From CAZBQG01 sp964493945 (GTDB lineage Bacteria; Pseudomonadota; Alphaproteobacteria; Rhodospirillales; UBA2165): DNA of 15,044 nucleotides. The stretch spans positions 1 through 15,044 of the forward strand of contig CAZBQG010000096.1 of NCBI GenBank assembly GCA_964493945.1, in the 5' to 3' direction. Position 1 is the first letter of the stretch. Each line of letters opens with the position of its first letter. Below are positions 1 through 6,681 of this stretch, piece after piece. The notes below the pieces were generated by a model. That model did no database searches. It saw only the letters and a program-made list of their open reading frames with translations, and was not told where the DNA came from. Position numbers and translations under genes: made by a program.

Positions 1-63
1 CGGCGGCGCAATTTGGATATGATCGCCATGGACTTGAAGGCTATCTGGGAAATGTTGGATTAA
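1..63 (+). CDS. C-terminal end of an unidentified gene (partial)
   Basis: Frame 1 is open from the window edge to a TAA at 61-63 and gives the last 20 residues of a protein ending in KAIWEMLD. It lies 59 bases ahead of the next start, on the same strand, so it may be the preceding gene of the same catabolic operon. The fragment is too short to assign to a family, and chance openness over 60 bases is possible. The spacer at 64-122 shows no obvious terminator, only the ribosome-binding site of the next gene. Confidence 0.4.
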   Translation, partial: RRRNLDMIAMDLKAIWEMLD

Positions 64-122
64 GGTTTCAATTATCAAGCCCCTATTCAACGGTGGGCTG
101 GAAATTTTGGGGAGGAAGGAAC

Positions 123-1367
123 ATGGCTGACCAAGACAATGGGGTAAATCAAGGCAATGGTTATAATGTGGGTGGCGTTCGCATGGAGCGGCCCTTCCGC
201 ATACGCAGGCTGGGACATTTTGGCTTCCATGTGGACAATGTGGATGCTTGTCACGAATTTTACCGCGACCTTTTGGGTTTTGAGACTTCCGATGTCCTGC
301 CCATCGCCCAGGCGAGAGGCTTGAGCGAGGAGGATGTGGGTGCCGGTAATATGCTGGTCTATTTCATGCGCCATAATACGGACCATCATTCCATGGCGCT
401 CTTTCCCATGAAGACGGTCAAAATGGCCCAGGGCATCGGGGATGGCCATCTGGACAGCATCAACCAGATCAGCTGGCAGTTGGGCAGCCTGCGCGAAGTG
501 GTCGAGGCCGACGATTATCTGTCCGAAACGGTCAATCCGGCGCGCCGCCGGGGACGGGATATGCCGGGCTCCAACTATCATATCTATTCCTTCGATCCGG
601 AAGGGACCACCAACGAAATTCTGTATGGTATGGAACAGGTCGGCTGGGACGGCTACTCCAAGCCTTTGCCCATGTATGAGCGCCGCATCACCGATGACGT
701 GGCGAGCCTGCCCCAGATCAACGAGTTCGTGGAAGTGGAAAACGCCATCAAGAAGGGTGTGGACCTGGCTTCGGGCTTCCGCAAAAAGACCGAAGGCGAG
801 GCCAAATATGATGTGGGGGGCATCATGCTGCCCCGCCCCTTCAAGGTGGTGAATGCGGGCCCCGTCCGTCTCTTCGTCGAGGATATGGATGAAAGCCTGG
901 CTTATTACCAGGGCAAGCTGGGCTTCCGCCTGACCGAGGAAGTTACCTGGCAGGGGCATCGCTGTGCCCTATTGGGGATCAATACGGATCACCATGTGTT
1001 GGGCCTCTATCCGGTGGAATTGAGAGCCGATCTGGGGCTGAGCGAGCGTACAAGATGCATGTCCTACGGCCTGCAAGTGGCCGAATACAGCCAGTTGCTG
1101 GACGCCGTGGCTTATCTGGAAGAAAAGGGCGTGACCATCAAGTACCTTCCGCCCGAACTGAGCCCGGGGATCGATTATTCGGCCTATGCCATCGATCCCG
1201 ACGGTCATGCCGTGCAGCTTTATTATTATATGGAACAGGTGGGCTGGGACGGCCGGCCCCGCCCCGCCGATCAGCGGCCAGCCGTGGATAACGGGAACTG
1301 GCCCCAGATGGTCGATCAGGCAACTGACACCTATGGCGGCGCGGCTTATCTGGGGCCTTGGGGCTGA
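123..1367 (+). CDS. Tandem VOC-superfamily protein, extradiol-dioxygenase-like
   Basis: A 414-residue protein made of two vicinal-oxygen-chelate halves, about residues 27-178 and 238-378. Both halves carry NTDHH (85-89 and 287-291) and MEQVGWDG (170-177 and 370-377), and both show the SFDPEG or AIDPDG turn before the last strand. The HH pair matches the HH motif of type I extradiol dioxygenases, which cleave catechols. By eye, the metal positions of that family are H32, Q115 and E165 in the first half. In the second half they are P, S and Q, so neither half shows a complete 2-His-1-carboxylate site. The ATG at 123 is chosen over an in-frame GTG at 93 because GGAGG at 111-115 sits 7 bases upstream of it. 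The gene ends 4 bases before the amidohydrolase and is probably co-transcribed with it. It could be a ring-cleavage dioxygenase, or a non-oxygenase VOC enzyme such as an isomerase or hydratase. Family membership is firm; the reaction is not. Confidence 0.85.
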   Translation: MADQDNGVNQGNGYNVGGVRMERPFRIRRLGHFGFHVDNVDACHEFYRDLLGFETSDVLPIAQARGLSEEDVGAGNMLVYFMRHNTDHHSMALFPMKTVKMAQGIGDGHLDSINQISWQLGSLREVVEADDYLSETVNPARRRGRDMPGSNYHIYSFDPEGTTNEILYGMEQVGWDGYSKPLPMYERRITDDVASLPQINEFVEVENAIKKGVDLASGFRKKTEGEAKYDVGGIMLPRPFKVVNAGPVRLFVEDMDESLAYYQGKLGFRLTEEVTWQGHRCALLGINTDHHVLGLYPVELRADLGLSERTRCMSYGLQVAEYSQLLDAVAYLEEKGVTIKYLPPELSPGIDYSAYAIDPDGHAVQLYYYMEQVGWDGRPRPADQRPAVDNGNWPQMVDQATDTYGGAAYLGPWG

Positions 1368-1371
1368 GATC

Positions 1372-2379
1372 ATGGCCAAAAAACCCCTTTGCATTGATAT
1401 CCATACCCATATCCGGGTGCCCGCCGTGCTCGATTGGACCGCCAAAAATCCCAACAAGCGCAAAGGGGCGGGCACGGAGGATTGGTTCGCCGCCACTTCC
1501 GTCGCCAATATGAAAGGGCGCGATGCCGAAAAGACCCAATGGCGCAAACTGACCGATGCCAAGACCCGGCTGCGCGGCATGGACGCAATGGGCGTCGATA
1601 TCCAGGTGATCAGCTCCAACCTGCCTACAACCTGCTATTGGGCGGATGGGGCGACGGGCGCCAAAGTCGCCCAACTTTGCAATAACGGGATCGCCGAATT
1701 CGTCGCCAAATCAGACCGTTTCATAGGTCTCGGCTCCCTTCCTTTGCAGGATATGCGCCGCACGGTGAAAGAGTTCGGCCGCATGGTCAATGATCTGGAC
1801 ATGCGGGGCGCCTGGATACCGTCCATGGTGCGCGCCAAGGAGCTGGGCACGGACCGGATGCGCCCCCTTTGGGCCAAGGCCCAGGAGTTGAACGTGCCCA
1901 TCTTCGTCCATCCGCTGGGCTTTTCCGAACCGGAAAGATTGCGCGAATTTTATTTGTGGAACACGGTGGGCCAGCCCCTCGAAGAGGCCCTGGCCATGTC
2001 GTCGCTTATATATGAAGGCATCATGGATGATTTCCCGCGCCTCAAGATCGGCATCTGCCATGGCGGGGGCTATCTGCCTTACTATTCCGGGCGGGCCGAC
2101 AATGTGGCCGCCCCCAAGCCGGAAGGGCGCAACAAAAGCGACAAGCGGCCCAGCGATTATATGCACCGTTTTTATTATGACAGCATCATCTTCAACCGGG
2201 ACATGTTGCAAGTCCTGGTGCGCAAGGTGGGTGTGGGCAAGGTCATGATGGCCACCGATTATCCCCATGGCGAGCGGGACCCGATTGGCTTCATCAAGGG
2301 CACGCGGGGCATTTCCGCCGCTGACAAGGCACGGATTTTGGGTGGCAATGCGGCGCGCTTGTTCCGCATCGCGGCCTGA
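1372..2379 (+). CDS. Amidohydrolase-2 family protein, ACMSD-like decarboxylase or hydrolase
   Basis: 335 residues, a TIM-barrel amidohydrolase of the PF04909 type. The visible metal site is H11 and H13 (DIHTH near the N-terminus), H180 (IFVHPLG), H230 (ICHGGG) and D296 (ATDYPHG). This is the set used by aminocarboxymuconate-semialdehyde decarboxylase (ACMSD) and its relatives. The family also includes gamma-resorcylate, 5-carboxyvanillate and isoorotate decarboxylases, and some hydratases and lactonases, so decarboxylation of a ring or ring-cleavage acid is likely but not proven. The protein is soluble, with no signal peptide. The start at 1372 is the ATG that puts HxH at the usual place near the N-terminus; longer in-frame starts would overlap the VOC gene deeply. 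It starts 4 bases after the VOC stop, and its TGA overlaps the next ATG by one base (TGATG), which indicates translational coupling. Confidence 0.88.
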   Translation: MAKKPLCIDIHTHIRVPAVLDWTAKNPNKRKGAGTEDWFAATSVANMKGRDAEKTQWRKLTDAKTRLRGMDAMGVDIQVISSNLPTTCYWADGATGAKVAQLCNNGIAEFVAKSDRFIGLGSLPLQDMRRTVKEFGRMVNDLDMRGAWIPSMVRAKELGTDRMRPLWAKAQELNVPIFVHPLGFSEPERLREFYLWNTVGQPLEEALAMSSLIYEGIMDDFPRLKIGICHGGGYLPYYSGRADNVAAPKPEGRNKSDKRPSDYMHRFYYDSIIFNRDMLQVLVRKVGVGKVMMATDYPHGERDPIGFIKGTRGISAADKARILGGNAARLFRIAA

Positions 2380-3125
2380 TGCCTGACCAACAAGCAGTGC
2401 CAGAAGAAGAACGCTTGCGCCGGGATGTGGCGCTTTGCACGCGCATGCTGGCGGCTGAGGGGCTTCTCGCATATTCCGGGCATGTTTCGGCGCGCCTGCC
2501 GGGTGGGGATAGGATTCTCATCCAGCCCTACGATGAGAACCGCATCGAAGTCACCCCCGAATGCCTGATAGAGGTGGATCTGGAGGGACGGGTGGTTTCC
2601 AATCGTTTCAACGCCAAGCCCCCCGACGAGACGGTGATCCATACCGAAATCATGAAATCTCGCCCCGACGCCATGGCCGTTCTTCATTTCCATCCCGAAA
2701 CCGCGGTTCTGTTTTCCATAGTGGAAGGCGTCGCCCTGGCCCCGGTCAAAAACCATGCATCGCGCTGGGCTTCGGGCATTCCGGTCCATGAAGATGCGTC
2801 CAAAATCAATAGCCCGGAGCAGGGCAAAGCCCTGGCCAAGTCCTTGGGCCCCCATAACGGCGTTCTCATGCGGGCCCATGGGGCGACGATCCTGTCTGAA
2901 AGTCTGCCGGCTTTGCTGGTTGATGCGGTTCATTTTAACGAGAATGCGGAATGCATGTACCGGGCATCCATGCTGGGCAAGGTCTTGCTCCTGTCACAGG
3001 CCGAAATGGAGGATGTGGACGCCCATACGGACCGGGGGCACCATGCCATGAAGCTTTGGAAATTCTATGAGGCGAGGGCATTTGAGGCGGGTCATTTGGA
3101 TGGCATTGACAATCCAGCGGACTAG
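2379..3125 (+). CDS. Class II aldolase/adducin-family protein, possible decarboxylase
   Basis: 248 residues, the usual length for the class II aldolase/adducin fold, which uses a divalent metal (commonly zinc) to break C-C bonds. The likely metal ligands are H103 and H105 (VLHFHPE) and H167 (MRAHGA). E84 (PPDET) sits where fuculose-phosphate aldolase has its catalytic acid. Members include sugar-phosphate aldolases and also aromatic decarboxylases; as I recall, the phthalate-pathway enzyme PhtC (3,4-dihydroxyphthalate decarboxylase) is of this type. With an ACMSD-like enzyme and UbiD proteins as neighbours, a catabolic decarboxylase or aldolase is more likely than sugar metabolism. The ATG at 2379 overlaps the preceding stop and has no clear ribosome-binding site of its own, so it probably depends on coupled translation. 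The fold is well supported; the substrate is unknown. Confidence 0.85.
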   Translation: MPDQQAVPEEERLRRDVALCTRMLAAEGLLAYSGHVSARLPGGDRILIQPYDENRIEVTPECLIEVDLEGRVVSNRFNAKPPDETVIHTEIMKSRPDAMAVLHFHPETAVLFSIVEGVALAPVKNHASRWASGIPVHEDASKINSPEQGKALAKSLGPHNGVLMRAHGATILSESLPALLVDAVHFNENAECMYRASMLGKVLLLSQAEMEDVDAHTDRGHHAMKLWKFYEARAFEAGHLDGIDNPAD

Positions 3126-3234
3126 GGAAATAATTTCTGGAATAATGCCAGGTGCGGGTCGGATAAATTTCCACATAAGAGTGTGACAAAAAGTATATGA
3201 AGCGGGACGCCCTGTCCCATGAACGGAGAAAAAC

Positions 3235-4734
3235 ATGAAACGTAAGCCGTTGCGCAGCCCCGAAGGGCTGGACAAAGCCCTTGGTTCCAATATGCCCAGA
3301 ATTCCCTATACGGATCTGCGTGATTGGCTGGAAGAAGCCGAGAAGCTGGGAGAGGTCAAACATGTCAAAGGCGCTTCCTGGGAGCGCGATATCGGCATGG
3401 CCGCCGAGGTTCTCATGCATGACGAACAGGCACCTTGCGCCGTTTTCGAGGAAATCCCCGGCTGTGACAAAAGCTTCCGCGTCTTGACCAATTTCTTTGG
3501 CGGCAAGCGCATGAACATGACCATGGGTTTCCCGGGCGACATGGACAAGTTGACCTTGACCGAAGCCTTCCGCGAACAACGCATGGCGGATGGGGATTTG
3601 ATCGCGCCCGAGACGGTGGCTGACGGGCCTATCTTCCAAAACATCATGGAAGGCGACGATATCGACGTCACCAAATTCCCCACGCCCTTGTGGCATGGTG
3701 ATGATGGCGGACGCTATATCGGAACTGGTTCCTACGATGTGACACGCGATCCCGACACGGGCGAAATCAATCTCGGCACCTACCGGGTGATGGTCCATGA
3801 CGAGAAAAGTGTGGGCATCTATATTTCGCCCGGCAAACATGGCCGCATCCACCGCGACAAATATGAACAGCGGGGTGAACGCATGCCCGTCGTCGTGGTT
3901 TGCGGCGGCGATCCCATGACCTTCCTCATGGGCTGCACCGAGGTGCCCGCCGGCGTCAACGAGCTGGAAATGGTCGGTGGCTTGCGCGGCGAAGCCGTAA
4001 AAGTGGTTGAAGGCAAGCATACGGGCCTGCCTTTCCCGGCCAATGCGGAAATCGTCATCGAGGGCTTCATCGAGCCCGGCAACAAGAAATGGGAAGGCCC
4101 CTTCGGCGAATGGACCGGCTATTACGCATCAGACACCCGCGAAGAGCCGGTGCTGGACATTGCCGCCATCTATCACCGCAACGATCCGATCATCCTTGGC
4201 TGCCCCCCGCAGCGCCCGCCCGATGAGCTGGCCCGCTATCGGGCCGTGACCCGTTCGGCCATGCTCCGTGAAAACATCGCCAAGGCCGGCGTGCCCGACG
4301 TGACAGCGGTTTGGGCCCATGAGGTGGGAACGGCGCGCATGCTTTTAGGCATTTCCATCAAGCAGCGTTATGCGGGCCACGCCATGCAGGCCGGCCACAT
4401 CGCCGCCCAATGTCATGTGGGCGCCTATGCCGGCAAATATGTCATTGTCGTCGATGACGATATCGATTGTTCCAATCTGGAGGAGTTGATCTGGGCCATG
4501 CTGACCCGCTCCGATCCGGCCACCTCCATCGATATCATCAAGGGTGCCTGGAGCACGCCCCTGGATCCGCGCATTCCGCCCGAACAGCGCGCGGCGAAGA
4601 ATTTCACCAATTCGCGGGCGATCATCGATGCCTGCCGGCCCTACCATTGGCGCGACGAATTCCCCAAGGTCAACGCACCAAGCCAGGAATTGGCCAAGGA
4701 ATCCCGTGAAAAATGGGGCTATCTGCTGGACTGA
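3235..4734 (+). CDS. UbiD-family prFMN-dependent (de)carboxylase, copy 1
   Basis: 499 residues, full length for UbiD/AroY/Fdc enzymes, which use prenylated FMN made by a UbiX partner to add or remove CO2 on unsaturated or aromatic acids. The key positions align by eye with the fungal Fdc1 set: N179, H202 (GKHGR) and probably E243 for the metal-cofactor site, and R184, E287 and E292 (WEGPFGEW) for catalysis. All are present, so the enzyme looks active. The start at 3235 is chosen because GGAG at 3225-3228 precedes it. An inner ATG at 3292 would give the more usual family N-terminus but has no ribosome-binding site, so about 19 extra residues lead the protein. It lies 109 bases after the aldolase gene and may be in the same operon or have its own promoter. 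No ubiX is visible in the window. Confidence 0.92.
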   Translation: MKRKPLRSPEGLDKALGSNMPRIPYTDLRDWLEEAEKLGEVKHVKGASWERDIGMAAEVLMHDEQAPCAVFEEIPGCDKSFRVLTNFFGGKRMNMTMGFPGDMDKLTLTEAFREQRMADGDLIAPETVADGPIFQNIMEGDDIDVTKFPTPLWHGDDGGRYIGTGSYDVTRDPDTGEINLGTYRVMVHDEKSVGIYISPGKHGRIHRDKYEQRGERMPVVVVCGGDPMTFLMGCTEVPAGVNELEMVGGLRGEAVKVVEGKHTGLPFPANAEIVIEGFIEPGNKKWEGPFGEWTGYYASDTREEPVLDIAAIYHRNDPIILGCPPQRPPDELARYRAVTRSAMLRENIAKAGVPDVTAVWAHEVGTARMLLGISIKQRYAGHAMQAGHIAAQCHVGAYAGKYVIVVDDDIDCSNLEELIWAMLTRSDPATSIDIIKGAWSTPLDPRIPPEQRAAKNFTNSRAIIDACRPYHWRDEFPKVNAPSQELAKESREKWGYLLD

Positions 4735-4753
4735 CCAGAAAACAGATTGGGGC

Positions 4754-6199
4754 TCAATCGAAGACGTTGGGAAAGCGCTCGCGCACCTGGGCGGCCAGTT
4801 CGGGCGAGGTCTGGGCGACGCGGGGGAATGTGTCGATCCGCTCATAGGGGATGCAGGCATTGATCACGACGCGATTATTCGTGTAGCGGTTATCGGTGAC
4901 CATGGGATCCAGGCGCGTCGACCAGCAATTTTCCAGATGGGTGAAATCCTCCTTGGGATCGGTGCGCGTGCCCATGGCCCAGATCACGTCATGGATGTCG
5001 CCGGGATCGATATCCTCATCGACCACTACCACGTAACGCCCGGCATATCCGATGGGATTGACTTGCGAGGCAACCAGCCCGGCTTGGGTTGAATGGCCGA
5101 AATAGCGCTGCTTGATGGCGACCACCACGAAGGTGCGCCCGGCCCCCCCTTGATGGACCCAGACCCCCTTCACATCGGGAATACCGGCTCCTTCCAAGCT
5201 GTCCAGCAGGGCGGCCGAGCGGATAAAGCAGCGTTCATATAAATGGGAATGGGGCGGCTTTTGGCTGGCGGCGCAGGTGAGGATCGGCTTAGACCGGTAA
5301 TAGGCCCGCTGGATATGGATCACCGGCTCTTCCATGGCATCGCCGGCGTAATAGCCGGTCCATTCGCCAAAGGGGCCTTCCAGCACTTTTTCGTCCGGTG
5401 AAACGAAGCCTTCCAGGACGATCTCCGAGCCCGCCGGAATGGGTAGGCCGGTGACTTCGCCTTCGATACATTCCAGGCGCGCGCCGGCCAGGCCACCGGC
5501 CCAATCCAGCTCGGGGATATGATCGGCCAAAGTATAACGCGCCGCCAGATAGGTGGCGGGATCGATGCCGATGATGATCGCCACCGGGCAGGGCTTGCCG
5601 GTGTCCAGATATTTGTCGCGGTGGATGCGGCCCTGTTTGCCGTTGGAAATGTAGGACGCCGCCGTGTTTTTGGAAATCATCTGCACCCGGTAGGTGCCCA
5701 CATTGATGCGCCCCGTATCCGGGTCCCGTGTGATCACCCCGCAGGCCGTCCCGATATAGCGCCCGCCGTCATGTTCGTGATGGAGCGGCACGGGGAATTT
5801 GGCCAGATCCACATCGCCGTCGCGGTCGATATTCTCCATGACTGGGCCGGTCTTCACGATTTTGGGTGGCACGGGCTCGCGCGCGCTCATTCGCTGGCGG
5901 AATGCATCCAGCATGGCGCGGCGGTCGGTGGCCAATGCGGGATCGATGCCCAGCGCCAGGGCAAGGCGCAAAGGCGAGCCCAACATGCCGTACAGGCAGC
6001 GGTAGCCTTTTTCATATTCGGGGATTTCATCAAACAGAAGAAGGGGCGATTTCTCCACCTTTTCCCGGTAGAGAACCTCGGTCACGGCGCCCATTTCCTT
6101 GTCCCAATGGGCACCACTGACCAATTCCACCTCGCCGGCTTCCTCGACGGCGGCCAGGAAACCACGCAGATCTGTTTGAATATTCTGATTTTTTCCCAT
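4754..6199 (-). CDS. UbiD-family prFMN-dependent (de)carboxylase, copy 2
   Basis: 481 residues, clearly a paralogue of the UbiD protein encoded opposite. It shares RDPDTG, GTYRV, GRIHRDKY, EGPFGEWTGYY and IKQRY motifs. The Fdc1-type residues R171, E274 and E279 and the ligands N166 and E230 are kept. The histidine that helps bind the metal is replaced: H202 of copy 1 (GKHGR) is Q189 here (GKQGR). The activity or cofactor mode could therefore differ. The gene converges on copy 1, with 19 bases between the stops. I place the start at the ATG read from 6199; a TTG four codons upstream (6211) is also in frame. The Shine-Dalgarno match is weak (AGGG very close to the ATG), so the start is moderately certain. 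It is divergent from the riboswitch-cbtBA transcript. The substrate is unknown. Confidence 0.9.
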   Translation of the reverse strand: MGKNQNIQTDLRGFLAAVEEAGEVELVSGAHWDKEMGAVTEVLYREKVEKSPLLLFDEIPEYEKGYRCLYGMLGSPLRLALALGIDPALATDRRAMLDAFRQRMSAREPVPPKIVKTGPVMENIDRDGDVDLAKFPVPLHHEHDGGRYIGTACGVITRDPDTGRINVGTYRVQMISKNTAASYISNGKQGRIHRDKYLDTGKPCPVAIIIGIDPATYLAARYTLADHIPELDWAGGLAGARLECIEGEVTGLPIPAGSEIVLEGFVSPDEKVLEGPFGEWTGYYAGDAMEEPVIHIQRAYYRSKPILTCAASQKPPHSHLYERCFIRSAALLDSLEGAGIPDVKGVWVHQGGAGRTFVVVAIKQRYFGHSTQAGLVASQVNPIGYAGRYVVVVDEDIDPGDIHDVIWAMGTRTDPKEDFTHLENCWSTRLDPMVTDNRYTNNRVVINACIPYERIDTFPRVAQTSPELAAQVRERFPNVFD

Positions 6200-6254
6200 G
6201 GCCCTAACCAAACATTTTTATGGGCCCATGGCAATTATGAGCCATCCTTAATGA

Positions 6255-6283
6255 TTGACTAAAAGGTCCAGGCCCATTAAGCA
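6255..6283 (+). promoter_or_regulatory. Candidate promoter for the riboswitch-cbtBA transcript
   Basis: TTGACT at 6255-6260 matches five of six bases of the sigma-70 -35 element. It is placed so that transcription would begin around 6290, exactly where the aptamer P1 stem starts. The matching -10 region near 6278-6283 is poor, which is common in alphaproteobacteria. On the opposite strand, CATAAT (6239-6234) with TAGTCA (6261-6256), 16 bases apart, could form the -10 and -35 of the divergent ubiD copy 2. The two promoters would overlap here. Confidence 0.35.
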
Positions 6284-6289
6284 TCAAGG

Positions 6290-6483
6290 TGATGGTTCCT
6301 CTTGGGGATTAATTGGGAATGCGGTGCCTTCTGGATTGAACGGAAGTAAGCCGCGACTGCCCCCGCAACTGTAGGCCGGGTTTCCATTTCCGGTGAGTCA
6401 GATACCTGCCATCGGCCTAACTGTTGAAGCGACGCGGCCTGCACATGAGGTTAGGACGCGATATACACACGGAGGGTGATTAA
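6290..6483 (+). ncRNA. Cobalamin (B12) riboswitch leader of cbtB-cbtA
   Basis: The aptamer spans about 6290-6414. It shows GGTTCC (6294-6299), AATTGGGAATGCGGTG (6311-6326), the B12 box with CCCCCGCAACTGTA (6360-6373), and GTCAGATACCTGCC (6397-6410). P1 closes by GATGG (6291-6295) with CCATC (6409-6413). Only about 20 bases (6374-6393) lie between the B12 box and the 3' core, folding as a small CCGG...CCGG hairpin. The larger arm with GCCACTG seen in many proteobacterial versions is absent. Downstream, CCTAAC (6416-6421) can pair with GTTAGG (6450-6455). There is no U-run, so control is probably at translation of cbtB, whose GGAGGG lies at 6471-6476. Known role of the class: bound cobalamin shuts down cobalt-uptake or B12 genes. 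Confidence 0.95.
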
Positions 6484-6672
6484 ATGCCGAGCCAATCCCA
6501 AGCCATTACGGCAAAAGCCGAAACGCTAAGTATGTCCCAACGCCTTACAGCCGCCGCCATGGCTGGATTTCTTGGGCTCTTCTTGCTCATTGGGGTGGGT
6601 TTCGCCAATCCATCCATGGTCCATAACGCGGCCCATGACGCACGGCATGCCAACGGCCTTCCCTGTCATTAG
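6484..6672 (+). CDS. cbtB: CbtB, small subunit of the CbtAB cobalt importer
   Basis: 62 residues with one membrane helix (about 22-41) and a short C-terminal metal-binding tail reading HNAAHDARHANGLPCH. The tail has H47, H51, H55, C61 and H62, the typical ending of CbtB proteins. It is thought to hand cobalt to the CbtA membrane component. The start at 6484 is supported by GGAGG at 6471-6475, 8 bases upstream; an inner ATG at 6532 lacks such a site. It directly follows the cobalamin riboswitch, the classic arrangement for this transporter, and precedes cbtA by 9 bases. It is likely repressed when cobalamin is plentiful. Confidence 0.94.
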   Translation: MPSQSQAITAKAETLSMSQRLTAAAMAGFLGLFLLIGVGFANPSMVHNAAHDARHANGLPCH

Positions 6673-6681
6673 GGGGTAATC

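Noticed and set aside
87..959. 290-codon minus-strand open frame opposite the VOC gene
   Set aside because: Antisense shadow; its composition mirrors the VOC codons and it shows no recognisable domain.
3171..3199. Sigma-70 promoter before UbiD copy 1 using TATATG as -10
   Set aside because: No acceptable -35 at a normal distance; kept only as a note in the leader finding.
2935..4020. 361-codon minus-strand open frame across the aldolase/UbiD junction
   Set aside because: It spans two well-supported plus-strand genes and the spacer, with no domain of its own.
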